Of a stretch of 20,297 nt of DNA, positions 8,601-17,000 are shown one piece after another. The notes below the pieces were generated by a model. That model had not been told where the DNA came from, did no database searches, and saw nothing but the letters and a program-made list of their open reading frames with translations. A program made the position numbers and the translations under genes. Within the stretch, counting starts at the first letter, position 1. The number at the start of each line of letters is the position of its first letter. The stretch spans positions 1 through 20,297 of the forward strand of contig JBGPJC010000074.1 in NCBI GenBank assembly GCA_041485165.1. Direction: 5' to 3'. The stretch is from JAAFGT01 sp041485165. GTDB lineage: Bacteria > Acidobacteriota > Terriglobia > Acidiferrales > UBA7541.

Positions 8601-9719
8601 GACCGCGCCTGGCAGCACGGCGCTGTTTCCACCATCGGTAGCCGTAATCGAAAGAGTGGCCGGTCCTGTCGGGCCGACAATGGCCCCCGACGTACAGGTA
8701 AGCGTGGTAGGCGCGGGAACGCATGCCAAGCCACCGGGCAGAGCGCCCGCAGTGATCGACCGCGAAGCGGGGACGCCCCCCTGGACGGTATAGATCAAAG
8801 CAGTCTGCGGCCCAACTCCATAGGAACGAGCCACAACAGCGTCGGGCAGGGCAGGCAGGGCCGGGTTCAAGTTGCGCGAAAAGGACAGCACCTGCCGGGC
8901 GATCAACGCCTGCCCGGGGAGAGTAATTGTGGCTTGGGGCACTACCGGCGGCACGATAGCACTGTCAGGGTCAGGAATCGCCGAATCGGTAAAAGCAATC
9001 GCAACCATTAAATTCGCATCCGCTGCGGGAGCCAGCACTGCCACACCCGCGCTGGTGACCGGACACCCGGGTCCAACCGGTGCCGGGTTTGCGGTGAAGC
9101 TGCCATTCAGCGCGGCATTGCCTGTGACCGTCACCACGCATCCCGAAAGCGGAGCATTTCCCACCGCGGCGGAGACATTGGACTGGGCAACCTGGGGCAT
9201 GGTACCCGCGGCGGTGCCATAAGCACGCCCCTGGACTGCGTCCACCAAAGCGATGGCCGCGACCGTAAACTCAGGGCGAATAGTGATGTTGAAATTCGAG
9301 TTTCTAACCTGGGTCCGCGAGGCGCTATCCGTAACCTGAATGGAGATACTAAACGGTCCGGTCGCCACCGGAGTCCCGGTAAGCAGACAGGTGGGGCCAG
9401 TGCCGGCACTCACGGAAAGTCCGGCTGGGAGGGCACCGAGCGCGGTGCAGCGATAAGGTGCGATGCCGCCCTGAAACCTGATGACGCGGTTATAAGTGCG
9501 ATTCGCCACGCCATCCGGCATCACGCTGGTGGCGAAGAAGAGATTGCCGCTTCCGAGCTGCGGGATTCCACCGGGGAGTCCCTGGTTGCCGAGAACGCAG
9601 CCGCTCAGCCCCGCTGCGAGAAAGACCGCCAGTAGTGTTCGATACGCTTTTCCCCGCGGCCCGGGTCCCCTTCGGAACAAGCTGGTAAAATTGCCGGAAG
9701 CGCGCAGAGTGAATGGCAT
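5658..9719 (-). CDS. Large lipoprotein: Ig-like repeats plus C-terminal YVTN-type beta-propeller
   Basis: The product is 1353 residues from ATG 9719. An upstream in-frame GTG at 9728 lies inside the likely ribosome binding site GAGGTG (9731-9726, six bases before ATG 9719), so I prefer the ATG. After an unusually long basic N-region comes a lipoprotein signal with lipobox LSGC, Cys at residue 41. Residues about 50-995 hold roughly nine degenerate repeats of 95-120 residues. The typical unit reads LGDGVENRA, then F..GG..P..C, GALPGGL, C.ISGTP and V.VTDS, as in putative-Ig/cadherin-like (He_PIG) domains. From about residue 998 there is a beta-propeller with repeats such as PSGVAVTPNGRFVFVT and PESIAVRPDNNRVYAT, typical of YVTN/lactonase-fold proteins. 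The protein is probably exported and surface or periplasm facing. Function is unknown; adhesion or matrix roles are inference. It diverges from the outer-membrane receptor gene at 10142. Confidence 0.85.
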   Translation of the reverse strand: MPFTLRASGNFTSLFRRGPGPRGKAYRTLLAVFLAAGLSGCVLGNQGLPGGIPQLGSGNLFFATSVMPDGVANRTYNRVIRFQGGIAPYRCTALGALPAGLSVSAGTGPTCLLTGTPVATGPFSISIQVTDSASRTQVRNSNFNITIRPEFTVAAIALVDAVQGRAYGTAAGTMPQVAQSNVSAAVGNAPLSGCVVTVTGNAALNGSFTANPAPVGPGCPVTSAGVAVLAPAADANLMVAIAFTDSAIPDPDSAIVPPVVPQATITLPGQALIARQVLSFSRNLNPALPALPDAVVARSYGVGPQTALIYTVQGGVPASRSITAGALPGGLACVPAPTTLTCTSGAIVGPTGPATLSITATDGGNSAVLPGAVTTDANGNVTQAITIQAALSIAPFNPLPNGTQNRPYSAQNFVTSGGIQPIATCQSVAPLPTGLNITPAVANCAVAGTPTAAAPSPGQAIMVTATDTGNTAVPAGMAPTPSNITVNPPLAVTPFVLPNGVQNQPYPSQTISTTGGNTPLTNCAVTVPVAGLPNGLSIAQNSPTTCLISGTPTVTFANQTVTVRVTDTASTATTASTATGSSLFQVTPGLAVTPFALGDGVELRAFNFVVVSTGGTQPLTNCMATGLPGGLSIALTAPSSCTISGSPNLGTSGGNPYAVNVTVTDSGGGVNMASASSNLNIQLPLTFAPGATLGDGVENRAGFSQSFPFSGGLAPVVCQISSGALPGGLALSTVGNTCRISGTPNAGTAAGSPFTFAITVKDTATNTTAFATVPSPTTNTVVNIQLPLVFAPPAALGNGAEGLRAFSQSIPFTGGLAPVTCSIFSGALPNGLALTTVAGNCVISGSPANGSAGGYIVKLIVTDVASASTPAGTAPTPTTNTALTIGGPLTLTTTQADLRNALLNFTYLNASPLTTFAATGGTGGLAWRVPPAATANCAPVGTFPTGLAVAASTGLVTGTPTVASVTAANFTFDVCVEDGTTASTAGIGVTVNNLVVNVFADFAYATGATTVEIIDTNGFAQVLPSIAMGVSQPSGVAVTPNGRFVFVTRKGDSKFSVIDTITNTQIAGSPFSLPATCTAPTDVAIASNSTIGTLAFIGCTGTVAPAVEELVVIDTTNPGGAPVAAITTGVGSRPESIAVRPDNNRVYATLNGLNQIFIVDTSVSPPVAVVCVAPCALPTTSFSPAGIVVATNTFNSKPYAFIAEQSANPTNTSVLVLDVTTDAPAVVTSITYASGDKPQRLAAVSGGAQIYVTLNGINRFAVITNAIATPTSSVTRKLPDPAMGPPASGTPGGVTIPQVNGAATAQIAFITITNMDEVAAIDNAATPAADASSPVAVTAASAPTRIAHVPVPK

Positions 9720-9725
9720 GGTTCG

Positions 9726-9731
9726 CACCTC
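9726..9731 (-). promoter_or_regulatory. Ribosome binding site deciding the lipoprotein start
   Basis: On the minus strand GAGGTG is followed by CGAACC and then ATG 9719. The GTG within this site is in frame and could be mistaken for the start. Its position inside the Shine-Dalgarno sequence argues for the ATG. Confidence 0.6.
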
Positions 9732-9908
9732 AACTGGTCATAAGTTTCTTCAGTATTTCAGGCCGCTGGTGCCTCCCAATATCAAGCGCCAAGACAAGCC
9801 AATGAGGAATAGCGGGGGTAAACTACTACGCAGCTTCCTGCCTCGTCAAGACCAAAGCACAGAAATGCAGCGAATTGGTGCTCTCCGTGCACTCCCCGGG
9901 ATGAAATG

Positions 9909-9923
9909 CCGGCTTATAGCCGG
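9909..9923. repeat. Perfect inverted repeat CCGGCT-TAT-AGCCGG
   Basis: Six-base arms flank a three-base centre. No T run follows on either strand, so it is not an intrinsic terminator. Its position between divergent genes, about 40 bases before the candidate promoter, would suit a regulator binding site. That role is inference. Confidence 0.35.
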
Positions 9924-9963
9924 AAGGCTGCTGTCTGATTCACAGAGCAGGGGAACGATTTGC

Positions 9964-9990
9964 TTGACGGGTTGGAGCTATTTTGATAAG
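9964..9990 (+). promoter_or_regulatory. Candidate promoter of the receptor gene
   Basis: TTGACG (9964-9969) resembles a -35 box and GATAAG (9985-9990) a -10 box. The spacing of 15 bases is short, and the overlapping TAAGAA at 17-base spacing is an alternative. The leader would be about 145 bases. This rests on motif similarity only. Confidence 0.35.
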
Positions 9991-10127
9991 AATCACACAC
10001 GCGTCATCGGATTACGAGCGTCGCGTCCGCAGGCTGGTATCGGGGTGTTTCTGCGAGGCTGTAGCGGCACAATAGCGCCTCGTTGGCCTGCTCGATGAAC
10101 CAGGCCGATTCCCAAGTAAGGACGTAA

Positions 10128-10133
10128 AAGGAG
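10128..10133 (+). promoter_or_regulatory. Ribosome binding site of the receptor gene
   Basis: AAGGAG lies eight bases before ATG 10142, an ideal spacing that fixes the start codon. Confidence 0.8.
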
Positions 10134-10141
10134 CATACACC

Positions 10142-13100
10142 ATGCATCGGCGCCCGGTCTTGATACTCCTGATCGTCGTTTTCCTGGCCGCTCTGGCCTC
10201 CTCTGCCCACGCTCAAACCATTAGCGGGGTCATCGCCGGAACGGTCACTGGGCCGGACGGCAAGCCGCTGTCGGCGGTCAGCATTACCGCCAAGGACCTG
10301 CGCGCAGGTCGCGAATACGGCGGGAACACCGACGACCACGGCTACTTCCGCATCCTCGAGGTCCCTCCGGGCTATTACGAAGTGAAAGCGGAGTTCGGCG
10401 GGCTGCAAACCGAAGTGCACACCAGCGTCAGCGTCACCGTGAACCGCACGACCGTAGAGAACTTCGCCCTGAAGGTGCAAACCAAGCAGGAGAGTCTGAT
10501 GGTCACCTCCAAGGCGCCGATGGCCGAGCGCGAGAGTCCGACGCTTTCAACCGCGTTCCCCGAGCGCCAAGTCCGCGACCTGCCCATCCTGACGCATGAT
10601 ATCAACAACCTGGCCCTGCTCGCGCCCGGTGTGCTGAGCGTGCGCACCTTCAGCTTTGCCAGCACGCTGGTACCCTTCGCCGTGAACGGTTCGCGCGGCC
10701 GCGACAACAATTTCATTATCGACAGCGTAGATAACAACGAGCCGTTGTTCGGCGGCGCGGCCTCCCAGTTCACCAACACGGATATCTTTTCCGAGTACAC
10801 CATCCTCACCAACCAGCTCAAGGCGGAGTTTGGCCGCAATAGCGGGGGGACGATTAACGCCATCACCAAAGGTGGAACCGACAAGCTCCATGGCACTTTG
10901 TTCTGGTTCGGCCAGGATGACAAGTTCAACGCACTGAGCAGCGTGGAGAAATCTTCGCTGCTCACGTCTCCCGCCCGGTTCTACGAGAACCAAATCGGCG
11001 CCACGCTGGGCGGACCGATCAAGAAAGACAAGACATTCTTTTTCATTTCTTACCAGTGGGACCGCGCGCGCGACAACCTGAGCCAGATCTTTCCGGTGCT
11101 GGAGACGCTGCCGACCACAGTGGGCTTGGCTGCCCTGAACACCCTGACCGTCACTCCGGCGCTCACCGCCTACCTCGCCGTTCCATCTGTCCGCAGCCTT
11201 CCTGGGCTCGCTTCACCCTGCTTCCACACCTTGCCACCGCTCCCGGCCACTGGCTTCAGCCTGACCAACCCTTGCCATGTGGCGGACTCTCCGGTCACGG
11301 TGAACGCCACGTCGATCCCCTACAACGTCTTTCTGGTTCCCAAAGGCAACTTATTTGACGTGCGCGACCACCAGATCTCCGGCCGCATCGATCAGCGCAT
11401 CAACCCCGCCAATGATTTCTATGCCCGCTACCTGTTTGATGACTTGCTGGCCCCGCGCACGCCGCTGGCCCCCGCCGGAGAGACGGCCTTTTCCGATCTC
11501 GGCCTGCTCCCGGACTGGCGGCTGTTCAACCGGCAGAGGACCCAGAGCCTGCTCCTCAACCACCGCCATTACCGGGTCAACGCTCTGAACGAGTTCCGCG
11601 TTTCCTACAGCCGAATCGCGCAGCAAATCGGCGCGTTCGGTGTCTCCAAGGCCGTGGCCGAGCGTCAATCTTCTGCCCTGGTGAGTGACCAATTCGGCGG
11701 CTTCGGCAACACTGTCCCCGCTGCCGGTAACCGCTTTTCCCTGGGGCGGGACACGCGGCCCAGCTTGACCGCCAGCAACATCTATCAGGTCCAGGACAAC
11801 TACTCGTTTACCCACGGAAAGCACAACCTCAAGTTTGGGGCCAATTTTGTCAAAGTGGACAGCAATATCCGGGACACACCCGAAGACCTAGGGGGTTATA
11901 TTTTCGGGTTCAACACTCAGACTTTCAATTCTCCGGGACTGGATCCGTTCCTCAACGAGGGGACGAGCAACCCGGGGCGCACCAACGCTGTCGTCGTTTC
12001 CCAGCGGTTTCCAAACGTACGGACCGACAGCAATGGCAAGATCACCGGACAGGGCCGCGACGCCGTGAAGATCAAGGAGTTTGGCCAGTTTTACTTTGCT
12101 CAGGACGACTGGCGCATCCACGAGCGGCTGACGCTGAGCATTGGTTTCCGCTATGAAAACTTCGGCCAGCCGATCAATAGCCTGCGGAATGCCAATCCCA
12201 ACGCCCCGTTCGTGCACACGGACAATAAAGATTTCGCCCCGCGGGTGGGCTTCGCCTGGTCGCCCTTCAGCCACTGGGTGGTGCGCGCTGGTTACGGCAT
12301 CGAATACGACCCTGCGCCTCTGAATATTCCTTTGCTGATCTGGCAAAGCGGGCCGATATCGCCTTTCATCTCCACCACCAGTGGTACGGCCGCCGGCACC
12401 CAGCCCACCGGTTTCTTTCCCAACCTGCCATTCCAGAGTGCGACCGACATCAACCAGGGCGTGGGAGGCTGCAGCCGTTTTCTTGACATCTCCGGCGTTG
12501 GTCCCGCTCCGCTGCCCGGCAGGGCTGATGCAGGCACCATCCCGCTGATGAACTGTTCCAACTCTGAGACTGTGGACACCAACCTGAGCAACCCGTACGT
12601 CCAGAACTTTTCCGTCAGTGTGCAGCGCGAGTTGGGCTCCAACTGGCTGCTCGACGTGGGCTACGTTGGCAGCAAAGGTACGCGGCTGTTCCAACGCGTG
12701 GATTTGAACCCCTTCGCGGGTTGGAACCTCGCCTGCATACCCTTTGGCACCGCTTTTGGCGTGCCGGGCCAATGCCGGAACAATCGCCTGGATGATTCCC
12801 ACGGAGATATTTCCAAAACAACCAATGGCGCCAGCTCGACCTACCATGGCCTCCAGATGAGCCTGACCAAGCGGCTTAGCCGGATTCGTGGCCTGGGGGA
12901 GTTCACCATGAACGGCGCCTACTCCTGGAGCCACATGATTGACAACGCCAGCGAGATTTTCGGGCCGGGCACCCGCTTCCTCCCCATCGGGCAGAACGTA
13001 ACCAACGTCCTGGCATTGCTGCTTGACCCACTGGCTTCCGCGCCCTTCGAGGCCATCACCCCATTTGCCCAGGTTTTCAACAGGACGACCAAGGACGAGC

Positions 13101-13861
13101 GGGCAAATTCCGCCTTCGACCGCCGCCACCGTGTTTCAGTAAGTTTTCTCTGGGAACCATTCCCGACAAAGGGGATCGCGCTGCGAGGCTGGCAGTTGAA
13201 CGGAGTCTTCACCGTCCAGTCCGGCCAACCCTTCTCGCCGCTCAACGCTGCGCCCTTCAGCCCGTGTGCCGATGCCAACGGCGACGGCCGTGTGGGCAGC
13301 GACCGGCCTGACCTGGGGAGTTCGAGGGCTCCAGTCAACGCGGTTGCCCTGGTGGATCTGGCAACTAATCCCAGCTGCTTACCCACTCTCTCGTCTCAGA
13401 CCGGCACCACGCTCACCGGTTATGTGGACCAGAATGGGAGTCCAGTCACGGATGCCACAAAAGTGCGGTTCATACAGCGCACGCTTTCTGCCTCGGCGGG
13501 TGCCGCCGGAACCGCCGGCCGTAATATTTTGACCGGCCCCGGGCTCACCAACCTGGATCTTTCCTTGTACAAGACCATTAAGTTCCGGGAGCGATTCGAA
13601 CTGCAGCTCCGCTGGGAAGTCTACGATGTCTTCAATCATCCCAACTTCGGCAACCCCATCGGAAACGCCTTCGCCACCGATGCGCAGAACACACCCGGCT
13701 TCGCCTATTCCGGCAGCCGGACGCCCGCGGGGGTGACCGGGATCATTCCTGAGAATTCGCTCGATGCGGTTAATGTGAACGGCAAATCCACTTTTCTCAG
13801 CAAACAGAACATGAACGCCAGCAACCGCCGGATGCAGTTCGGCATCCGCCTGATCTTCTAA
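10142..13861 (+). CDS. Oar-like TonB-dependent receptor with carboxypeptidase-regulatory domain
   Basis: The product is a 1239-residue outer-membrane protein. Residues 1-24 form a signal peptide ending in AHA before Gln25. Residues about 27-110 form a carboxypeptidase-regulatory-like (Ig-fold) domain: GVIAGTVTGPDGKPLSAVSI, then GYFRILEVPPGYYEVKAEF. A plug-like domain follows (about 130-250), with VNGSRGRDNNFIIDSVDNN and AEFGRNSGGTINAITKGGTD. The remainder is a long beta-barrel with many aromatic-rich strands. It ends NRRMQFGIRLIF, with the terminal Phe expected for outer-membrane insertion. Length and layout match the expanded Oar/TonB-dependent transporter-like family of Acidobacteriota. These proteins are thought to import carbohydrates or peptides, but the substrate cannot be read here. 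I did not identify a TonB box. The gene diverges from the lipoprotein gene and ends at a strong terminator. Confidence 0.9.
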   Translation: MHRRPVLILLIVVFLAALASSAHAQTISGVIAGTVTGPDGKPLSAVSITAKDLRAGREYGGNTDDHGYFRILEVPPGYYEVKAEFGGLQTEVHTSVSVTVNRTTVENFALKVQTKQESLMVTSKAPMAERESPTLSTAFPERQVRDLPILTHDINNLALLAPGVLSVRTFSFASTLVPFAVNGSRGRDNNFIIDSVDNNEPLFGGAASQFTNTDIFSEYTILTNQLKAEFGRNSGGTINAITKGGTDKLHGTLFWFGQDDKFNALSSVEKSSLLTSPARFYENQIGATLGGPIKKDKTFFFISYQWDRARDNLSQIFPVLETLPTTVGLAALNTLTVTPALTAYLAVPSVRSLPGLASPCFHTLPPLPATGFSLTNPCHVADSPVTVNATSIPYNVFLVPKGNLFDVRDHQISGRIDQRINPANDFYARYLFDDLLAPRTPLAPAGETAFSDLGLLPDWRLFNRQRTQSLLLNHRHYRVNALNEFRVSYSRIAQQIGAFGVSKAVAERQSSALVSDQFGGFGNTVPAAGNRFSLGRDTRPSLTASNIYQVQDNYSFTHGKHNLKFGANFVKVDSNIRDTPEDLGGYIFGFNTQTFNSPGLDPFLNEGTSNPGRTNAVVVSQRFPNVRTDSNGKITGQGRDAVKIKEFGQFYFAQDDWRIHERLTLSIGFRYENFGQPINSLRNANPNAPFVHTDNKDFAPRVGFAWSPFSHWVVRAGYGIEYDPAPLNIPLLIWQSGPISPFISTTSGTAAGTQPTGFFPNLPFQSATDINQGVGGCSRFLDISGVGPAPLPGRADAGTIPLMNCSNSETVDTNLSNPYVQNFSVSVQRELGSNWLLDVGYVGSKGTRLFQRVDLNPFAGWNLACIPFGTAFGVPGQCRNNRLDDSHGDISKTTNGASSTYHGLQMSLTKRLSRIRGLGEFTMNGAYSWSHMIDNASEIFGPGTRFLPIGQNVTNVLALLLDPLASAPFEAITPFAQVFNRTTKDERANSAFDRRHRVSVSFLWEPFPTKGIALRGWQLNGVFTVQSGQPFSPLNAAPFSPCADANGDGRVGSDRPDLGSSRAPVNAVALVDLATNPSCLPTLSSQTGTTLTGYVDQNGSPVTDATKVRFIQRTLSASAGAAGTAGRNILTGPGLTNLDLSLYKTIKFRERFELQLRWEVYDVFNHPNFGNPIGNAFATDAQNTPGFAYSGSRTPAGVTGIIPENSLDAVNVNGKSTFLSKQNMNASNRRMQFGIRLIF

Positions 13862-13875
13862 GGACAGCGCTTGCC

Positions 13876-13893
13876 GCCGGGCACGCGCCCGGC
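13876..13893. other. Perfect short hairpin upstream of the terminator
   Basis: GCCGGGC, loop ACGC, GCCCGGC, starting 15 bases after the receptor stop. No T run follows, so on its own it is not an intrinsic terminator. It may stabilise the 3' end of the mRNA ahead of the main terminator. Confidence 0.5.
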
Positions 13894-13914
13894 TCGATCA
13901 ACGGCGGCATTTCG

Positions 13915-13943
13915 CCCGGGGGAGCGTTCTCCCCCGGGTTTTT
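13915..13943 (+). terminator. Rho-independent terminator of the receptor gene
   Basis: A perfect ten-base stem CCCGGGGGAG / CTCCCCCGGG with loop CGTT is followed by TTTTTGTTTG. This is a textbook intrinsic terminator for plus-strand transcription. The minus strand has no T tail here, so the convergent kinase gene needs another way to stop. Confidence 0.92.
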
Positions 13944-14045
13944 GTTTGCTCCCGATGGAAAAGACGTTGGGCGATGTTTCTGTATTGAAGAGAAGCAGCC
14001 AGGAAGGGCAAGCGCGCAGATGGCGCGGAGTGGCGAGGCCGCCTG

Positions 14046-17000
14046 CTAGCGGGAGGCCACGGTGACCGTGATGGAAACGGTGGTTTTCACCGCTGTTCCG
14101 TTGACCGTGGGCGGCGCGAATTTCCAGCCCTTGGCGTACTGCATGATGGTCTGCACGGTACGCGCGTCTGCAGAATAGGACTTCCCGCCGATCACATTTC
14201 CGTGCTCGTCAATGTCCACGTTGAGCGCCAGCGCGGTGTCCACGGGGAGCGAGGCGAGAGCATCCGGCGGGAGCCCGCAGTTCTGGCCGCCGGGGATTTC
14301 CATCTCTTTATCAAGGAACTTCTGCCCCACCGGACTGCCTGCCTGCACCGGGCGATCGTACTTGGCGCGCGCCACCTGGTTCACCTTGCAAGTGGCGCTG
14401 CGAGCGGCCACCTGAACCGGCGTTTCCTTCGCCGGCTGCCTTGACGCGTTTTCCGCCTGGGAGATTTGCGCGCGCACATTGGAGACGTCTTCTCCCCGGC
14501 GCTCCAACTCTCCCGCTTTCTGCTTGGCGGCGTCAAAATTCTTGGCACTGATATCGCTGCTGATTCCCGATTTCAGGCTGGCGATTTCCTGGGTCTCGCG
14601 CGCCTGGGCCGCGGCGAGATGGTCGAGCAGTTGCCGGGCTTGCGTTTCGCGGCGCCCGTGCAGGGTGGCGACCTGATTGAGCGCCTGGACCGCACTTGAG
14701 CGGCTGGAGCGGTCAGTGAGCGCCTTCTGCGCCTGGGCCTGGGCCGCGGGGAATTGGCTCTCTTCCTGCCTGTAAACCGGGATGCGGTTCAGCTCCGTCT
14801 GCGCTTCGGCCTTGTGCACGCCGCCCTCGCCGAGGTTGGCGATCTGCTTCAGGGCGACTTCGGCAGCATCAAACTGGTTTCTGTCCATGTTGCTCTTGGC
14901 GTCTTCCCATAACACGGATTCCCTGGCCAGTAGATCGGCCAAAGATTTATTGTTCATTGCCTCGTTGTACTTCTTCTCGCTGTCGCTGATCCGCTTCGGC
15001 AATTCGCCGGTGAGGTGGTTGTCGGAAACGATCACCTTGGCCTTGCCCAGTTCGCCGAGTGCGCCGTTAAAATCACCCTTCCCGGCCATTTTCTGTGCGG
15101 CGGCGATGTGCTTGCGGGCCTCGTCGATCGGTGACGGGGCGATCGGAAGAGGGGTCCCGATCGTGTCTCCGCCGGTTCCGATTGGAGGTGGGGGCTCCGC
15201 GATCACCGTGCCTGATCCTCCCGTCCCGCCGGAGGTGCCACTGTCAGGCGTGGGAGGCTTTGACATTACCTTGTAAATGCCAAAGCCGATGACAGCGGCA
15301 ATCACAACGCCGCCGAGGGCCAGGCCCACACCGCTGCGCCAGAATGGAGGCGCCGGTTGGACGCCGGCTGCCGCTTCGGCGGAAGAGGGTTCGGCCTGCT
15401 CTCTTCTCTCCCGCTCTCGCTGTTCGCGCTGGCGCTGGTCGGCTTCGCGGACCTCGCGGTCCTTCCGCTCGCGATCTTTCTTCTCCTGATCCTTTCTCTC
15501 CCGTTCGCGGCGTTCCTGCTCGCGTTGCTCGTCCACCCGCGGCCCGGTGGGCGGTGGAGCAATGGATGTAGCCGAGGAAGGCGGCTGGCGGAGGGCTTCG
15601 TCCACCCTGGAGGCAGGGATGACGACGGAAGCGCCGAGTTGCGGCTCCGTGGTCTGCTCAAGGGGCGGCGACGACGGCGCCCGCTGCTTTTCCTCCTTCT
15701 TCCACGCCCGCTTCGACTTCTTGTCCTTCTCTTTATCTTCCTTCGGCGGCGGGGCAATGGTGGTGGCGTCATGCGGAGGAGCTGCAGGCGCCTGGCGCAC
15801 CGGCGGTGGCATAGGAGCGGTCACCGCACTGGCTGGCATCACCGAAGTTGCGCTCATCTCCGGATGCGACTGGGCTGGGACCGAAGGCGCCGGCCGTTGC
15901 GGCGGAGACATGGGAGCGGTCACCGCGCTGGCAGGCATCACCGAAGTTGCGCTCATCTCCGGATGCGGCTGGACCGTGGTCCCCGCTGCGGGCGGGGCGG
16001 CCCACTTCGCAGTGTCTTCCAGAGCGCCGGGAGACATCACGCTGGTGGCGCTGCTCACTCCGGCTTCTTGGGGGACCGGGGCAGGCGGAGCCGGTTTACC
16101 CTTGGTCCAGACTTGCGTTTCTTCGACCGTGGTGGAGGCGCCGTGTTCGCCGGCCACTCCCGTATCTGGCGCGGAGGGCGGCGGGCCGCCGCGCGCCGGT
16201 TGAAGCTTCTGCGTCTTCTCGAAATCTTCCCCGGTTGAGGGCACCGCGGCGGAGGGCGGTGGCGCTGCGCCGGGCGCCTCTTTTCCAGCGGCGGGTGAAC
16301 GCCCCAGCACCAGGGTCATGTCTTCGCGCGTGGGGACGCGATTTTCTTCCGCGGCGCGCAGGAGGAAAGGAACGCGCGGGTCGAAGACGCCGGTCTGGTC
16401 CACGGCGCGAAGGACGCGGGTGGCATCGTCAAACTTCTTGGACTCGAGCATGGTGATGGCGCTCTGCACCTGCTCGTTGTGATCTTTCTTTTCCTCGCGG
16501 GACATCCGCTCGTGCTCGGCCATCTGCACGAGCTTGGTGAGGTCGGTGTCCGCACCCACCTGGACCATGGTGCGCTTGCCCAGGTCAATGGCGTCAGTCA
16601 GGTCGCCCCGCTCAATGGACTGCCGAATGTTGCGCAGCCGCTGATCGAGCAAATCCTTGCGTTCTTTCTCCTTCTGTTCTTTCTGCTGCGTTCGCGCCAG
16701 GTCGAGCAAGCGGAGGATGTCCGCGTCGCCGGGGAACTCCTTGAGGGACTCCTCGCAGGCCGCGGCAGCTTTTTCCAGACTGTGACTCTGGATCAGCTCC
16801 TGGAGTTCCTGCAGCCGGGCCAGACGGCGGCGCAGCTGTTCGTGCTGCGCCTTTTGGCTCTGGGCGTATTCCACCAGCCGGGTGATCTCGAACTCATCCG
16901 GGAATTCCTTGAGGATTTGCTCGCCGGCGTGGATGGCCTCATCGTAATTTTCCTGGCTGACCAGCTTCTTGAGGCTCTGCATTTCGCGCTGCAATTGCAG

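Larger units (their letters stand above)
9720..10141. other. Divergent intergenic control region
   Basis: About 420 bases separate the leftward lipoprotein gene from the rightward receptor gene and hold no convincing gene. It is less GC-rich than its flanks in places. It contains a perfect inverted repeat (9909-9923), a candidate promoter for the receptor (9964-9990), a small hairpin with perfect six-base arms GGCCTG/CAGGCC (10085-10106), and the receptor's ribosome binding site. I found no clear promoter for the leftward gene. Confidence 0.6.

Noticed and set aside
5676..9222. Many plus-strand open frames opposite the Ig-repeat lipoprotein, some with repetitive Val/Ala-rich peptides
   Set aside because: Their repetitiveness mirrors the Ig repeats on the coding strand. 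None has a signal peptide or domain, and the minus-strand reading is clearly genuine.
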